A DNA stretch of 64,000 bases from CAVSJO01 sp963728445 (GTDB lineage: Bacteria > Gemmatimonadota > Gemmatimonadetes > Longimicrobiales > RSA9), in assembly GCA_963728445.1 (NCBI GenBank), contig CAVSJO010000006.1:992001-1056000 (forward strand), given 5' to 3'. Under the pieces are notes generated by a model. That model was given only the letters and a program-made list of their open reading frames with translations. It did not search any database and was not told the origin of the DNA. The position numbers were made by a program, and so were the translations under genes. This document shows positions 41,744-50,225 of the stretch, piece after piece (the stretch's first letter is position 1; each line of letters begins with the position of its first letter).

Positions 41744-42295
41744 ATGCGCAAGTCCATTCTCGGAGCAGCCACGGCGATCGTTTTCGCGGCGGCCATGCCC
41801 GCCGCCGCCCAGGCTCAGACGAACTTCTCCCTCGGCGGTGGAGTCAGCTTCCCCAACGGCGACCTCTCCGACGCGGTGAACACCGGATTCAACGTCCAGG
41901 CGTCCCTACGCTTCGGCACGATGAGCCTGCCGTTCGGCCTGCGCGTCGACGCCGGCTTCGAGCAGCTGCCCTACAAGAGCGAAATTGCCGACGCGAACTA
42001 CCAGACGCTGTTCGGAACGCTGGACGGAGAGTACGTGATGGACACGCCCGGTCTCGCTCCGTACGTCGTGGCGGGGGTCGGTGTCTACGGAGACAGGGCC
42101 TCCTACAGTGGCAACGGCGTCTTCGATGGTTCCTACAGCACCGACTGGCAGACGCACTTCGGCCTGAACGGCGGTGTCGGCCTCCGCCTCCCGCTGGGTT
42201 CCCTGAACACCTACGTGGAGGCCCGCCTCCACCACGTCTTCGAGGACAACGGCAACGCCGAGACGATTCCGGTGACGTTCGGCATAATCTTTTGA
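41744..42295 (+). CDS. Outer-membrane beta-barrel protein
   Basis: A 183-residue protein with a cleavable signal peptide (SILGAATAIVFAAAMPAAAQA). Amphipathic strands follow (NFSLGGGVSFPNGDL, FNVQASLRFG, FGLRVDAGFEQL, APYVVAGVGVYG, FGLNGGVGLRLPLG, TYVEARLHHVF), ending in a terminal aromatic strand, IPVTFGIIF. This is the pattern of eight-stranded OmpA/OmpW-like barrels. GGAG 8 bp before ATG 41744 supports the start. No function beyond the fold can be assigned. The repeat array and four-helix-bundle gene lie downstream. Confidence 0.85.
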   Translation: MRKSILGAATAIVFAAAMPAAAQAQTNFSLGGGVSFPNGDLSDAVNTGFNVQASLRFGTMSLPFGLRVDAGFEQLPYKSEIADANYQTLFGTLDGEYVMDTPGLAPYVVAGVGVYGDRASYSGNGVFDGSYSTDWQTHFGLNGGVGLRLPLGSLNTYVEARLHHVFEDNGNAETIPVTFGIIF

Positions 42296-42386
42296 CGGCG
42301 GGGGTTTGACGGCGGGTGTCCAGCAGGTTGGACATTCCCAGCTGTGTGTGATGGCCGGCGGCTCCTCGGGGTCGCCGGCCGTCTTG

Positions 42387-42562
42387 GGACTGCGGGAGGA
42401 CTGCGGGCGGTGAACTGCGGGCGAGTGACTGCGGGCGAGTGAACTGCGGGCGGTGAACTGCGGGGTGGGACTGCGGGAGGACTGCGGGCGATGAACTGCG
42501 GGCGACGGACTGCGGGCGACGGACTGCGGGCGACGGACTGCGGGCGACGGACTGCGGGTGGG
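42387..42562 (+). repeat. Left 14-bp tandem array flanking the four-helix-bundle gene
   Basis: Thirteen copies of ACTGCGGG starting at 42389, 42400, 42414, 42428, 42443, 42457, 42470, 42481, 42495, 42509, 42523, 42537 and 42551. The period is mostly 14 bp and the last five are strictly so. The most regular unit is ACTGCGGGCGACGG, repeated three times. The right array carries the same core inverted. Region 42296-42386 before it holds nothing recognisable. Confidence 0.95.
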
Positions 42563-42621
42563 GTGCGGAGGCGGCCGCTGCGGCTATTCCGGTGCCCCGG
42601 CGGATCGTGTTTCTTGCGGGC

Positions 42622-42990
42622 ATGTCAGAAACACGCCTCCACGGGCCCGAAAGGCTTCGTGTCTACCACCTGGCGCTGAAGCTTGTGGCGCTGGTCGACC
42701 GCATCGCCGAGGACCGCTCGATCGCCAGGTCGATCCTCGATCAGCTCCGCCGGGCAGCCGAATCCGTCGTTCTCAACATCGCGGAAGGCGCCGGACACTT
42801 CAGCCCCGGCCGGAAGATCGCCTGCTACCAGATCGCTCGTGGATCCGCCGCCGAATGCGCCGCCGCGCTCACGATTCTGAAGCAGCGCCACTCGTCCCCA
42901 CTCATCGACGAAGCCCGCCGCACCGCCAACATGATCTGCACCATGCTCACGTCCCTCATCCACCGCCAGGAGAAGCGCCGAACCCCCTGA
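42622..42990 (+). CDS. Four-helix-bundle protein, 23S rRNA intervening-sequence (S23/IVP) family
   Basis: A 122-residue all-helical protein from ATG 42622; ATG 42592 would add ten residues. Family features are LRVYHLALKLVALVDRIA, the SILDQLRRAAESVVLNIAEG block and RKIACYQIARGSAAECAAAL, which define the four-helix-bundle/IVP proteins. These were first found inside 23S rRNA intervening sequences and are related in fold to the Avd accessory proteins of diversity-generating retroelements. Their biochemical role is unknown; pentamers with a basic face are described for the fold. Here the gene is not in rRNA. It lies between inverted 14-bp repeat arrays that end 59 bp before its start and begin 7 bp after its stop, so gene and arrays look like one element. 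Confidence 0.92.
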   Translation: MSETRLHGPERLRVYHLALKLVALVDRIAEDRSIARSILDQLRRAAESVVLNIAEGAGHFSPGRKIACYQIARGSAAECAAALTILKQRHSSPLIDEARRTANMICTMLTSLIHRQEKRRTP

Positions 42991-42996
42991 CCCCGG

Positions 42997-43107
42997 CCCC
43001 GCAGTACCCCGCCCGCAGTACCCAGCCCGCAGTACCCAGCCCGCAGTACCCAGCCCGCAGTACCTCGCCCGCAGTAGTTCGCCCGTAGTAGCTCGCCCGC
43101 AGTCCCC
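42997..43107 (-). repeat. Right 14-bp tandem array, inverted relative to the left array
   Basis: Eight copies of CCCG(C/T)AGT, the complement of ACTGCGGG, start at 42998, 43012, 43026, 43040, 43054, 43068, 43082 and 43096, with an exact 14-bp period. They begin just after the stop of the four-helix-bundle gene. About nine bases of each unit can pair with each unit of the left array, so a transcript could fold into a long stem with the gene in the loop. Confidence 0.95.
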
Positions 43108-43109
43108 AC

Positions 43110-43138
43110 TGGCGTCCCCAGCAAAGCCCCCGTAGTTT
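43110..43138 (+). promoter_or_regulatory. Possible promoter of the MFS-TetR operon
   Basis: TAGTTT at 43133-43138 is a -10 like that at 31741. TGGCGT at 43110-43115 is a weak -35 at 17-bp spacing. The TetR-type palindrome sits directly after it. Confidence 0.4.
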
Positions 43139-43140
43139 CA

Positions 43141-43154
43141 ACCGACCGGTCGGT
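43141..43154. promoter_or_regulatory. TetR-type operator palindrome
   Basis: ACCGACCGGTCGGT is a perfect 14-bp palindrome at the expected transcription start, 33 bp before the MFS start codon. ACCGACCGGTCGGT-like sites are common targets of TetR/AcrR repressors, and the operon's second gene is one. Confidence 0.75.
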
Positions 43155-43187
43155 CAAAAACCACTCGCCCCAACCCGCCTTCCCAAA

Positions 43188-44576
43188 ATGGACGACAAGC
43201 ACCGCAAGAAACTGCTGGGCCTGCTCTTCGTCGGCGTGCTGATGGGCGCGCTCGACATCGCGATCATCGGGCCCGCGCTGCCCGCCCTTCGTGAGGCGTT
43301 CCACATCGACGAGCGGGCGGCGGCGTGGGTGCTGGGGATCTACGTGTTGTTCAACCTCATCGGCACGCCGCTGATGGCGAAGCTGTCGGACCGGTACGGT
43401 CGCCGGGCCGTGTACATCGCGGACGTGGCGATCTTCGCGGTCGGGTCGCTGCTCGTGGCGGTGTCTCCGACGTTCGGGTGGGTGCTCACCGGACGGGCGA
43501 TCCAGGGCCTCGGCTCGGGTGGAATCTTTCCCGTGGCCAGCGCGGTGATCGGGGACGTCTTCCCGCCGGAGCGCCGCGGGAGGGCATTGGGTCTGATCGG
43601 GGCGGTGTTCGGGATCGCGTTCCTGGTGGGTCCCATCCTCGGTGGCGTGCTCCTGCTCCTGGGCTGGCCGTGGCTGTTCCTCGTGAATCTTCCCATCGCG
43701 GCGTTCGTGATCTGGGGAGCCCGGGGGCTGCTGCCGTCGAAGCCGGCGGAGGTCGTGCGGCCGTTCGACTGGGGGGGAATGGCGACATTGGCTGTCGCGC
43801 TGGGCGGAATGGCGTACGCGCTGAACCGCCTGGACGCCCAGCACCTGCGAACGAGCGTCGGCTCGCCCGGCGTGTGGGGCTTCCTGGTGGTGGCGGCGGT
43901 GGCTGCGATCGCGTTCGTCTTCCTGGAGCGGAGGGCGGCGGACCCCGTGATCCGGCCGCGCCTCTTCGGCGCGCGCCAGGTGGTCCTGGCCAGCGGGCTC
44001 GCCTTCGGTGCAGGGCTTTCGGAGGCAACGGTGATCTTCGTGCCTGCGCTGCTCGTGGCGTCGTTCCACGTGTCGCAGTCGAACGCTGCGTTCATGCTGC
44101 TGCCCATCGTGCTGGCGATGGCCATCGGCGCTCCTACGTTCGGCCGTCTGCTGGACCGGGCAGGCTCGCGGGTGGTGGTCTTCATCGGCACCGCGCTGAT
44201 CGGACTGGGGACGGCCGGGGTCGGGATCTTCCCTGCGACGCTGGTTCTGTTCTACGCCGCCGGGCTGCTCATCGGGCTGGGGCAGGCGGCGCTGCTCGGT
44301 TCCTCCTTGCGGTACGTGATGCTCGCGGAGGCGCCGCCGGAGGAGCGGGGCTCGGCGCAGGGGATCCTGACGGTGTTCACGTCCACGGGCCAGCTCATCG
44401 GCAGCGCGGCGATCGGCGCCGTGATCGCTTCCCATGCCAGCCGGATCGCGGGGTATGGCGCAGCGTTCATCATGATCGGCGTCGCCCTGGGCGTGCTCGC
44501 CCTGGCGTCACTCGGCCTGAAGTCCCGGGCCGCGGAGCGGGCGGCGATGGCGGCCACGACCCCCGCCCGCGCCTGA
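43188..44576 (+). CDS. Major-facilitator-superfamily exporter
   Basis: A 462-residue transporter with 12-14 predicted membrane helices. DHA-type motifs are LMGALDIAIIGPALPALRE in helix 1, the motif A loop GTPLMAKLSDRYGRRAVYIA and the motif C-like helix GAVFGIAFLVGPILGG. The N-terminal helix motif D..I...ALP is seen in proton-driven drug exporters. The substrate is not predictable. The TetR-family gene follows after 28 bp and a TetR-type palindrome covers the promoter, so expression is probably induced by the exported compound or a related ligand. Confidence 0.9.
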   Translation: MDDKHRKKLLGLLFVGVLMGALDIAIIGPALPALREAFHIDERAAAWVLGIYVLFNLIGTPLMAKLSDRYGRRAVYIADVAIFAVGSLLVAVSPTFGWVLTGRAIQGLGSGGIFPVASAVIGDVFPPERRGRALGLIGAVFGIAFLVGPILGGVLLLLGWPWLFLVNLPIAAFVIWGARGLLPSKPAEVVRPFDWGGMATLAVALGGMAYALNRLDAQHLRTSVGSPGVWGFLVVAAVAAIAFVFLERRAADPVIRPRLFGARQVVLASGLAFGAGLSEATVIFVPALLVASFHVSQSNAAFMLLPIVLAMAIGAPTFGRLLDRAGSRVVVFIGTALIGLGTAGVGIFPATLVLFYAAGLLIGLGQAALLGSSLRYVMLAEAPPEERGSAQGILTVFTSTGQLIGSAAIGAVIASHASRIAGYGAAFIMIGVALGVLALASLGLKSRAAERAAMAATTPARA

Positions 44577-44604
44577 GGCCTGCCGAGAAAGGAGGAGACA
44601 CGGC

Positions 44605-45207
44605 ATGGTGGAAGGAATGGACGGCGGGGCCACGGCCCCTCGGAGCCGCATCCTGGGGGTGGCGACCCGGCGCTTCGTGCAGTCGGGCTTCCATGGCATC
44701 TCGATGCGGGAGATCGCCGAGGACGTGGGGCTCTCGAAGGCGGCGTTGTACTACCACTTCCGGGACAAGGAATCGCTCTTCCTGGCGATACTGGACGACG
44801 CGCTGGAGCGGCTATCGGCGCTGATGACGGAGTGCGCGGCGCAGCCGACGGCCCGACGTCGCCTGCAGCACATGCTGGACGCGATGTTCGAGTGGAGCCC
44901 GGAGCAGCGGGCGGTCATCCGGCTGGCGAGCCAGGAGATCGTGCACCTGGACGAGTCGGCCCGCACGTCGTTCACGCGCCGGTACCACGCCGGCTTCGTG
45001 GACCCGCTCCGGGCGATCATGGCCGACGGCGTCGCGGCGGGCGAGATCCGGGGCGACGTCGAGCCGGCGCGCGCCGCGTGGCTGTTCCTCGGCATGATCT
45101 ACCCGTTCATGCTCGCCGCCCGCTCCCCCGCGGGTGCGGGGGAGGGGACGGCCGAGTTCATCGTGCGAGCGTTCTTCGACGGGGTAGCGGCCGCAGGCGG
45201 CGCCTAG
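44605..45207 (+). CDS. TetR/AcrR-family transcriptional regulator
   Basis: A 200-residue repressor. The helix-turn-helix is SRILGVATRRFVQSGFHGISMREIAEDVGLSKAALYYHFRDKESLF, with the family-typical YYHF, in residues 13-58. The C-terminal ~130 residues are a helical ligand and dimerisation domain of no recognised subfamily. AAGGAGGAG upstream of ATG 44605 is a strong ribosome site. Encoded behind the MFS exporter, it most likely represses both genes through the palindrome at 43141. Confidence 0.92.
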   Translation: MVEGMDGGATAPRSRILGVATRRFVQSGFHGISMREIAEDVGLSKAALYYHFRDKESLFLAILDDALERLSALMTECAAQPTARRRLQHMLDAMFEWSPEQRAVIRLASQEIVHLDESARTSFTRRYHAGFVDPLRAIMADGVAAGEIRGDVEPARAAWLFLGMIYPFMLAARSPAGAGEGTAEFIVRAFFDGVAAAGGA

Positions 45208-45221
45208 CTCGCGCCGCTCCA

Positions 45222-45260
45222 GGCGCGGCCCCGCCGGCTCGCGGCGCGGCCCCGCCGGCT
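45222..45260. repeat. Two-copy repeat at a convergent gene junction
   Basis: GGCGCGGCCCCGCCGGCT occurs at 45222-45239 and 45243-45260, 21 bp apart, between the stops of the TetR and GGDEF/EAL genes. It is able to form GC hairpins. Confidence 0.55.
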
Positions 45261-45270
45261 GGCGGGCAGG

Positions 45271-47388
45271 TCACGCGCGCAGCAGCGCTCCCGCCGCGGT
45301 CGCCTCGAGGGGCCGGGAGAAGAGGAAGCCCTGGAGCAGGGTCGGGCGGAGCAGGCGGACGCGTTCGAGCTGCTCGGCGGTCTCGACGCCTTCGGCGACG
45401 GACGAGATCCCGAGGTTGCGGGCGAGCCCGATGACGGTCGCGGCCAGCGCGTCGGAGGGATCGCCGGCCCGGGACCCGGCGGCCGGCTCCGTCGACTCGT
45501 GCGCGCCGATACGGGCCACGAAGGAACGGTCCACCTTGAGCCCGTCGATGGGGAACCTCTGCAGCAGACCCAGCGAGGAGTATCCCGTCCCGAAGTCGTC
45601 GATCCACAGTCGGACCCCCAGCCGCCGCAGCCGTTCGAGCATGAGCGCCGTGGCGTCGGCGTCGTGCATGACGGCCGTCTCGGTGATCTCCAGGGCAAGG
45701 CATTCCGGGGGCAATTCGGTGCGGCGCAGAATCGCCTCCACGTTCTCCACCAGGTCGGGCTGCGCGAACTGCCGTGCGGACAGGTTCACGGAGACCCACG
45801 GCCGGTGGCTCGCCGTCCTGAGGCGGTCGTGCCAGCGCCGCAGGCGTTCGCACGCCTCGGTGAGCACCCACAGCCCGATCGGCACGATCAGGCCCGTGTC
45901 CTCGGCCGCAGGTATGAAGGCCGAGGGCTGGAGCAGGCCCTGCCGGGGATGGCGCCAGCGGAGGAGGGCTTCGAAGCCGACGATGCGCTCGTCCTCGTAG
46001 GCGACGACCGGCTGGTAGTGGAGCACGAACTCGCCCGACGCGACGGCGCGTCGCAGATCCGTTTCCAGGCGGAGCTGGTCGACCATGTGGGCGTGCATCT
46101 CCCGATCGAAGATCTGGTAGCCACCGCTCCGCTGGGCCTTCGCCCGGTACATCGCAGTGTCCGCGTCCCGCAGCAGGGTCTCTGCCCGGGACTCGGGGTG
46201 GTCGAGGGCGATGCCGATGCTGGCGTTGGCGAAGACCTCGTGGCCGTGCAGCCGGACGGGCTCGTGGAGCGCGTCGCGAATGCGGTCGGCCAGTTGCGTG
46301 GCGACGGCCGGCTCGGCAACGGCTTCGACGAGGACGGCGAACTCGTCGCCGCCCAGGCGCGCGACCGTGTCCTGGGCTCGCACGCAGCAGCTGAGGATGC
46401 GCCCCACCCGTCGGAGCAGCTCGTCGCCCATCAGGTGCCCGAGGCTGTCGTTGACGATCTTGAATCGGTCCAGGTCCAGGAACAGCACGGCGACGCCGGG
46501 GCCGTTCCGGCGCCGGCGGGCCAGGGCACGCTCGAGGCGGTCCATGAACAGCGTCCGGTTCGGGAGCCCCGTCAGTCCGTCGTGGAGTGCGTCGTGGAGC
46601 AGCCGCTCCTCCGCCGCGCGCCGCTCCGTGACGTCGACCCCGGTGGCGACCACGTATTCGACACGGCCGGCGTCGTCCAGCAGCGCCGTGTGGCTCCACG
46701 CGATCCAGCGTGGAGCGCCGTCGGATCCCACCCACGCGCTCTCGTGACGGGCGGGAAATCCACCCGCGAGCACCGCCTGGAAGCGCGTCCGGGTCTCCGC
46801 CTCCTCCGACTCCGGCACGAAGATCTCCCAGAAGGGGCGGCCGTTCGTCTCCTCGAAGCGGACGCCCGTCAGGTTCTCCGCCGCGGGATTGAACGCCACG
46901 ACGTGACCCTCGGAATCGAACACGGCGATCAGCGCGGCCGCCGTGTCGACGATGGCGCGGTGCAGGTCACGGTGGCGCCGCAGCGCCTCCTCCGCGTCCC
47001 GCCGCGCCCGCTCCATCCGGGCGGACTGGATGGCGTGGTGGGCGGAGCGCACGACGAGCGTGTCGAACAGCTCGTTCTTGAGCAGGTGATCCGCCGCGCC
47101 GTTGAGGACCGCCTTCAGCGCGCCGGCCTCGTCGGCCGCATCCGCCATGACGACGACGGCGGTCGAGGGGGCCTCCGCCTGCACCGCCGCGAGCGCCGCC
47201 AGGCCGCGCGCGTCCGGCAGGTCGAGGTCGAGGATCACCAGGTCGAAGGATGCGCCGCCCAGGTGGGACAGCGCGGAAGACAGGCTCTCCGCCCGCGTGA
47301 CGCCACACGTGGGGTCGTGGTGGCGCAGGGCGGAGTCGATGCGGTCGCCGCTCGCCGCCTCGGCGGCGACGAGGATCCGGGTATCCAT
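45271..47388 (-). CDS. Receiver-PAS-GGDEF-EAL cyclic-di-GMP signalling protein
   Basis: A 705-residue cytoplasmic protein. Residues 1-125 are a receiver domain with Asp in VILDLDLPDARG. A PAS/PAC domain follows (IVDTAAALIAVFDSEGHVVAFNPAAENLTG). The GGDEF domain has HDGLTGLPNR at its start and an intact RLGGDEFAVL signature. The EAL domain carries GFEALLRWRHP, VSVNLSARQF, LEITETAVM, IDDFGTGYSSL, LKVDRSFV and QGFLFSRP, all catalytic positions. Both cyclase and phosphodiesterase sites look complete, so the net activity is presumably set by phosphorylation or PAS ligand. The partner kinase is not adjacent. Start ATG 47388. It contrasts with the EAL protein at 15989, whose GGDEF is broken. Confidence 0.93.
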   Translation of the reverse strand: MDTRILVAAEAASGDRIDSALRHHDPTCGVTRAESLSSALSHLGGASFDLVILDLDLPDARGLAALAAVQAEAPSTAVVVMADAADEAGALKAVLNGAADHLLKNELFDTLVVRSAHHAIQSARMERARRDAEEALRRHRDLHRAIVDTAAALIAVFDSEGHVVAFNPAAENLTGVRFEETNGRPFWEIFVPESEEAETRTRFQAVLAGGFPARHESAWVGSDGAPRWIAWSHTALLDDAGRVEYVVATGVDVTERRAAEERLLHDALHDGLTGLPNRTLFMDRLERALARRRRNGPGVAVLFLDLDRFKIVNDSLGHLMGDELLRRVGRILSCCVRAQDTVARLGGDEFAVLVEAVAEPAVATQLADRIRDALHEPVRLHGHEVFANASIGIALDHPESRAETLLRDADTAMYRAKAQRSGGYQIFDREMHAHMVDQLRLETDLRRAVASGEFVLHYQPVVAYEDERIVGFEALLRWRHPRQGLLQPSAFIPAAEDTGLIVPIGLWVLTEACERLRRWHDRLRTASHRPWVSVNLSARQFAQPDLVENVEAILRRTELPPECLALEITETAVMHDADATALMLERLRRLGVRLWIDDFGTGYSSLGLLQRFPIDGLKVDRSFVARIGAHESTEPAAGSRAGDPSDALAATVIGLARNLGISSVAEGVETAEQLERVRLLRPTLLQGFLFSRPLEATAAGALLRA

Positions 47389-47503
47389 GGCCGCAGACCT
47401 CCGGCGGCGCGGTCCCGGGCAGTCCCGCCGCCAACCGATGTGGGATAATGGGCGACAGCGAGGAATGCAGGATCCGGACCCGCCCGTCGATCGGGGACGT
47501 CGC

Positions 47504-49192
47504 CTATCCCCGCACCAGCTTCCGGTAGCGGATCCGGTGGGGCTGCTCGGCGTCGGCGCCCATCCGCTTCTTCCGGTCCTCCTCGTACTCGCTCCACGGG
47601 CCCGGGTAGAAGACGACGCGGCTGTCGCCCTCGAAGGCGAGTGTGTGGGTCGAGATGCGATCCAGGAACCACCGGTCGTGGGAGATCACCAGGACGCAGC
47701 CTGCGAAGTCCAGCAGCGCGTCCTCGAGCGCGCGCAGCGTGTCGACGTCCAGGTCGTTGGTGGGCTCGTCGAGCAGAATCACGTTGCCGCCGCGCCTGAG
47801 CAGCTTCGCCAGGTGCACGCGGTTGCGCTCGCCGCCGGACAGGACGCCGACCTTCTTCTGCTGTTCCGCTCCGCGGAAGTTGAACCACGAGCAGTAGGCG
47901 CGTGCGTTCACCTCCGCCTTGCCCAGCTCGATCTCGTCCATGCCGTCGCTGATCTCCTCGTACACCGTCTTCTCGGCGTCGAGGGCGTCACGGCTCTGGT
48001 CCACGTACGCCAGCTCCACGGTCGGGCCGACGCTCAGACTCCCGCCGTCGGGCTGCTCCTCGCCGACGATCATGCGGAACAGCGTCGTCTTGCCCGCCCC
48101 GTTCGGCCCGACGATCCCGACGATGGCCCCCGCGGGGACGTCGAAATCCGCGCCGTCGATGAGAAGCCGGTCGCCGTAGCCCTTGGTCAGCGCCTTTGCA
48201 GTGATGACGTCGCTGCCGAGCCGCGGCCCCGCCGGGATCAGGATCTCCGCCGTGCGGATCTTCTCCCGGGCGTCCTGCTGGAGCAGCGCCTCGTAGTTGT
48301 TCACGCGCGCCTTGCCCTTGGCCTGGCGGGCCGTCGGCGCCATGCGGATCCAGTCGAGCTCGTGCTGCAACGTCTGCTGGCGCTTGCTCTCCTGCTTCTC
48401 CTCCAGCCGCAGTCGCTCCTGCTTCTGCTCGAGCCAGCTCGAGTAGTTGCCCTCGTACGGGTGGCCCTGGCCCCGGTCCAGCTCGAGGATCCACTTCGCC
48501 ACGTTGTCCAGGAAATAGCGGTCGTGCGTCACCGCCACGATCGTCCCCTCGAACTGGTCGAGATGGTGCTCCAGCCACGCCACCGACTCGGCGTCCAGGT
48601 GATTCGTCGGCTCGTCCAGCAGCAGCATGTCCGGCTCCTCGAGGAGCACCCGGCACAGGGCGACGCGGCGCTTCTCGCCGCCGGACAGCGTCGTCACGTC
48701 CGCGTCCGCCGGCGGCAGGCGCAGCGCGTCCATGGCGATCTCGATCTTCCGGTCCAGGTCCCACAGGTTCTGGTGGTCGATCTGCTCCTGCACCTTCGCC
48801 TGCTCCTCGATGAGTGCCTGCATCTCGTCGTCCGTCATCGGCTCGGCGAAGCGGGCGTTGATCGCGTCGAAGCGACGCAGCACGTCCCGCTGCGCGCGCA
48901 CGCCCTCCTCCACGTTCCCCTTCACGTCCAGCTGCGGATCGAGCTGCGGCTCCTGCGGCAGGTAGCCGACCCGGATCCCCTTCATCGGCCACGCCTCGCC
49001 CTGGAAGTCGGCGTCGACGCCCGCCATGATGCGCAGCAGGGACGACTTCCCGCTCCCGTTCGGGCCCACCACGCCGATCTTCGCGCCCGGATAGAACGAC
49101 AGCCAGATGCCGGAGAGCACCTCCCGCTTCGGGGGCACGATCTTCCGGAGGTCCTTCATCACATAGATGTACTTCGAGGTGTCGAGCGCCAT
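47504..49192 (-). CDS. ettA: Energy-dependent translational throttle protein EttA (ABC-F)
   Basis: A 562-residue soluble ABC-F ATPase that binds the ribosomal E site and gates early elongation according to the ATP/ADP ratio. Two ATPase domains have Walker A GPNGSGKSS and GPNGAGKTT, signatures LSGGEKRRVAL and LSGGERNRVHL, and Walker B LLLDEPTNHLDAESVAWLE and ILLDEPTNDLDVDTL. The EttA-specific arm after the first Walker A (MTDDEMQALIEEQAKVQEQID) and the linker LDWIRMAPTARQAKGKARVN are present. The N-terminus YIYVMKDLRKIVPPKREVL is diagnostic. Start ATG 49192. It stands alone, divergent from the CPBP protease gene. Confidence 0.96.
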   Translation of the reverse strand: MALDTSKYIYVMKDLRKIVPPKREVLSGIWLSFYPGAKIGVVGPNGSGKSSLLRIMAGVDADFQGEAWPMKGIRVGYLPQEPQLDPQLDVKGNVEEGVRAQRDVLRRFDAINARFAEPMTDDEMQALIEEQAKVQEQIDHQNLWDLDRKIEIAMDALRLPPADADVTTLSGGEKRRVALCRVLLEEPDMLLLDEPTNHLDAESVAWLEHHLDQFEGTIVAVTHDRYFLDNVAKWILELDRGQGHPYEGNYSSWLEQKQERLRLEEKQESKRQQTLQHELDWIRMAPTARQAKGKARVNNYEALLQQDAREKIRTAEILIPAGPRLGSDVITAKALTKGYGDRLLIDGADFDVPAGAIVGIVGPNGAGKTTLFRMIVGEEQPDGGSLSVGPTVELAYVDQSRDALDAEKTVYEEISDGMDEIELGKAEVNARAYCSWFNFRGAEQQKKVGVLSGGERNRVHLAKLLRRGGNVILLDEPTNDLDVDTLRALEDALLDFAGCVLVISHDRWFLDRISTHTLAFEGDSRVVFYPGPWSEYEEDRKKRMGADAEQPHRIRYRKLVRG

Positions 49193-49400
49193 GTCTTTGC
49201 GTGTGCGGGTTCGGTGCGTCGGCAGGGGGAATCTAACGGAAGGGCGGGTACGGGTGGAGGGCACAGAAGCCGGCCCTCAATCACGACATCGATCAGGGGG
49301 CTGCGTAGTCTCCCTCACAGAAGCGCCAGCCTTTCCCCGACACCGGCGCGGTCCGGCAATGGACATCGTAAATGTGGCGAATCGGCTTCAGGAGGCGCAC

Positions 49401-50225
49401 ATGATCGGGACCATGGAGAGAGCGGGCGCGGCGGCGGCCCCCCGCGCGGCGGCGGACCTCGACGCGGCGGCGGACCTCGACGCGGCCGCGGAGGACCGGG
49501 AGCGGCGCGTGTGGTGCGAAGCGGAGCTGCTGGAGATCGAGAGGCTGCGGCGGATCGAGGAGGCGGAGGAGGACAAGGAGTCGGTCCGGGCGATGGCCCG
49601 CACCATCGCCCTCATGCTGCCGCCGGTGCTCCTGGCGTCGATGCTGGGCGTCTTCCCGCTGCTGACGCGCGCCCTGGGCACCACGGCGGGCTACCTGGCC
49701 GGATTCGTCGTCTATTGGGCGTTCTGGTGTCTGATGCTGCCGCGCGTCCTGCTGGGCCGCCGCGCCTTCCGCCGTCTGTTCTCCGAAGGGCGCGCCCGAC
49801 TGGCTTCGCTGGGCGACGCGGGACGCCTCCTGCTCATCGCGCCCCCGCTGCTCGCGGCGTTCGCCGTCTTCCCGGGAGCGACGCGCGTGACCGCGTCCGT
49901 ACTGGCGCTGTCGGCCGCAATCGCCCTCGTGAACGGCGCCGCCGAGGAAGTCCTCTGGCGCGGCGTCTACGCCCGGCTCTTCCCGCGCTCGGCGGTGCTC
50001 GGCATCGTCTACCCCGCCGCGGGCTTCGCCCTCTGGCACCTGGCCCCCCTGGCGGTGCACCCCTTCGCCGGTGCCGGCGGCGCCGTCGCCTTCGTCGCCG
50101 TCGCCTTCCTCCTCGGCCTGGCCTGGGGCTGGGTCGCATGGAAGACCGGAAGCATCCGGGCCACCCTGGTGTCCCACGTCGTCATGGACTTTCTGGGGCT
50201 GGGTGCGCTCGTGTTCCTTCGGTGA
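49401..50225 (+). CDS. CPBP-family (CAAX-like) intramembrane protease
   Basis: A 274-residue membrane protein. AGGAGG at 49390-49395 picks ATG 49401; an in-frame ATG lies at 49359. The N-terminus has an Ala/Asp repeat (AAADLDAAADLDAAAED) and a charged helix, then about seven membrane helices. The catalytic motif EEVLWRG has Glu182-Glu183 and Arg187, and family His residues follow in FALWHLAPL and SHVVMDF. Relatives process prenylated or bacteriocin-related peptides, but bacterial substrates are mostly unknown. A hairpin-repeat array begins right after the stop. Confidence 0.87.
   Translation: MIGTMERAGAAAAPRAAADLDAAADLDAAAEDRERRVWCEAELLEIERLRRIEEAEEDKESVRAMARTIALMLPPVLLASMLGVFPLLTRALGTTAGYLAGFVVYWAFWCLMLPRVLLGRRAFRRLFSEGRARLASLGDAGRLLLIAPPLLAAFAVFPGATRVTASVLALSAAIALVNGAAEEVLWRGVYARLFPRSAVLGIVYPAAGFALWHLAPLAVHPFAGAGGAVAFVAVAFLLGLAWGWVAWKTGSIRATLVSHVVMDFLGLGALVFLR

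Noticed and set aside
42592..42990. Complete diversity-generating retroelement, because the protein resembles Avd
   Set aside because: No reverse transcriptase and no template/variable repeat pair occur nearby.
42387..43107. CRISPR or transposon terminal repeats around the four-helix-bundle gene
   Set aside because: Repeats are 14-bp tandem units without unique spacers, and no transposase or target-site duplication is visible. An IVS-like element fits better.
42825..44435. A long antisense frame covering the right 14-bp array and the MFS gene
   Set aside because: Its product is a mix of translated repeat units and antisense of a clear transporter gene.
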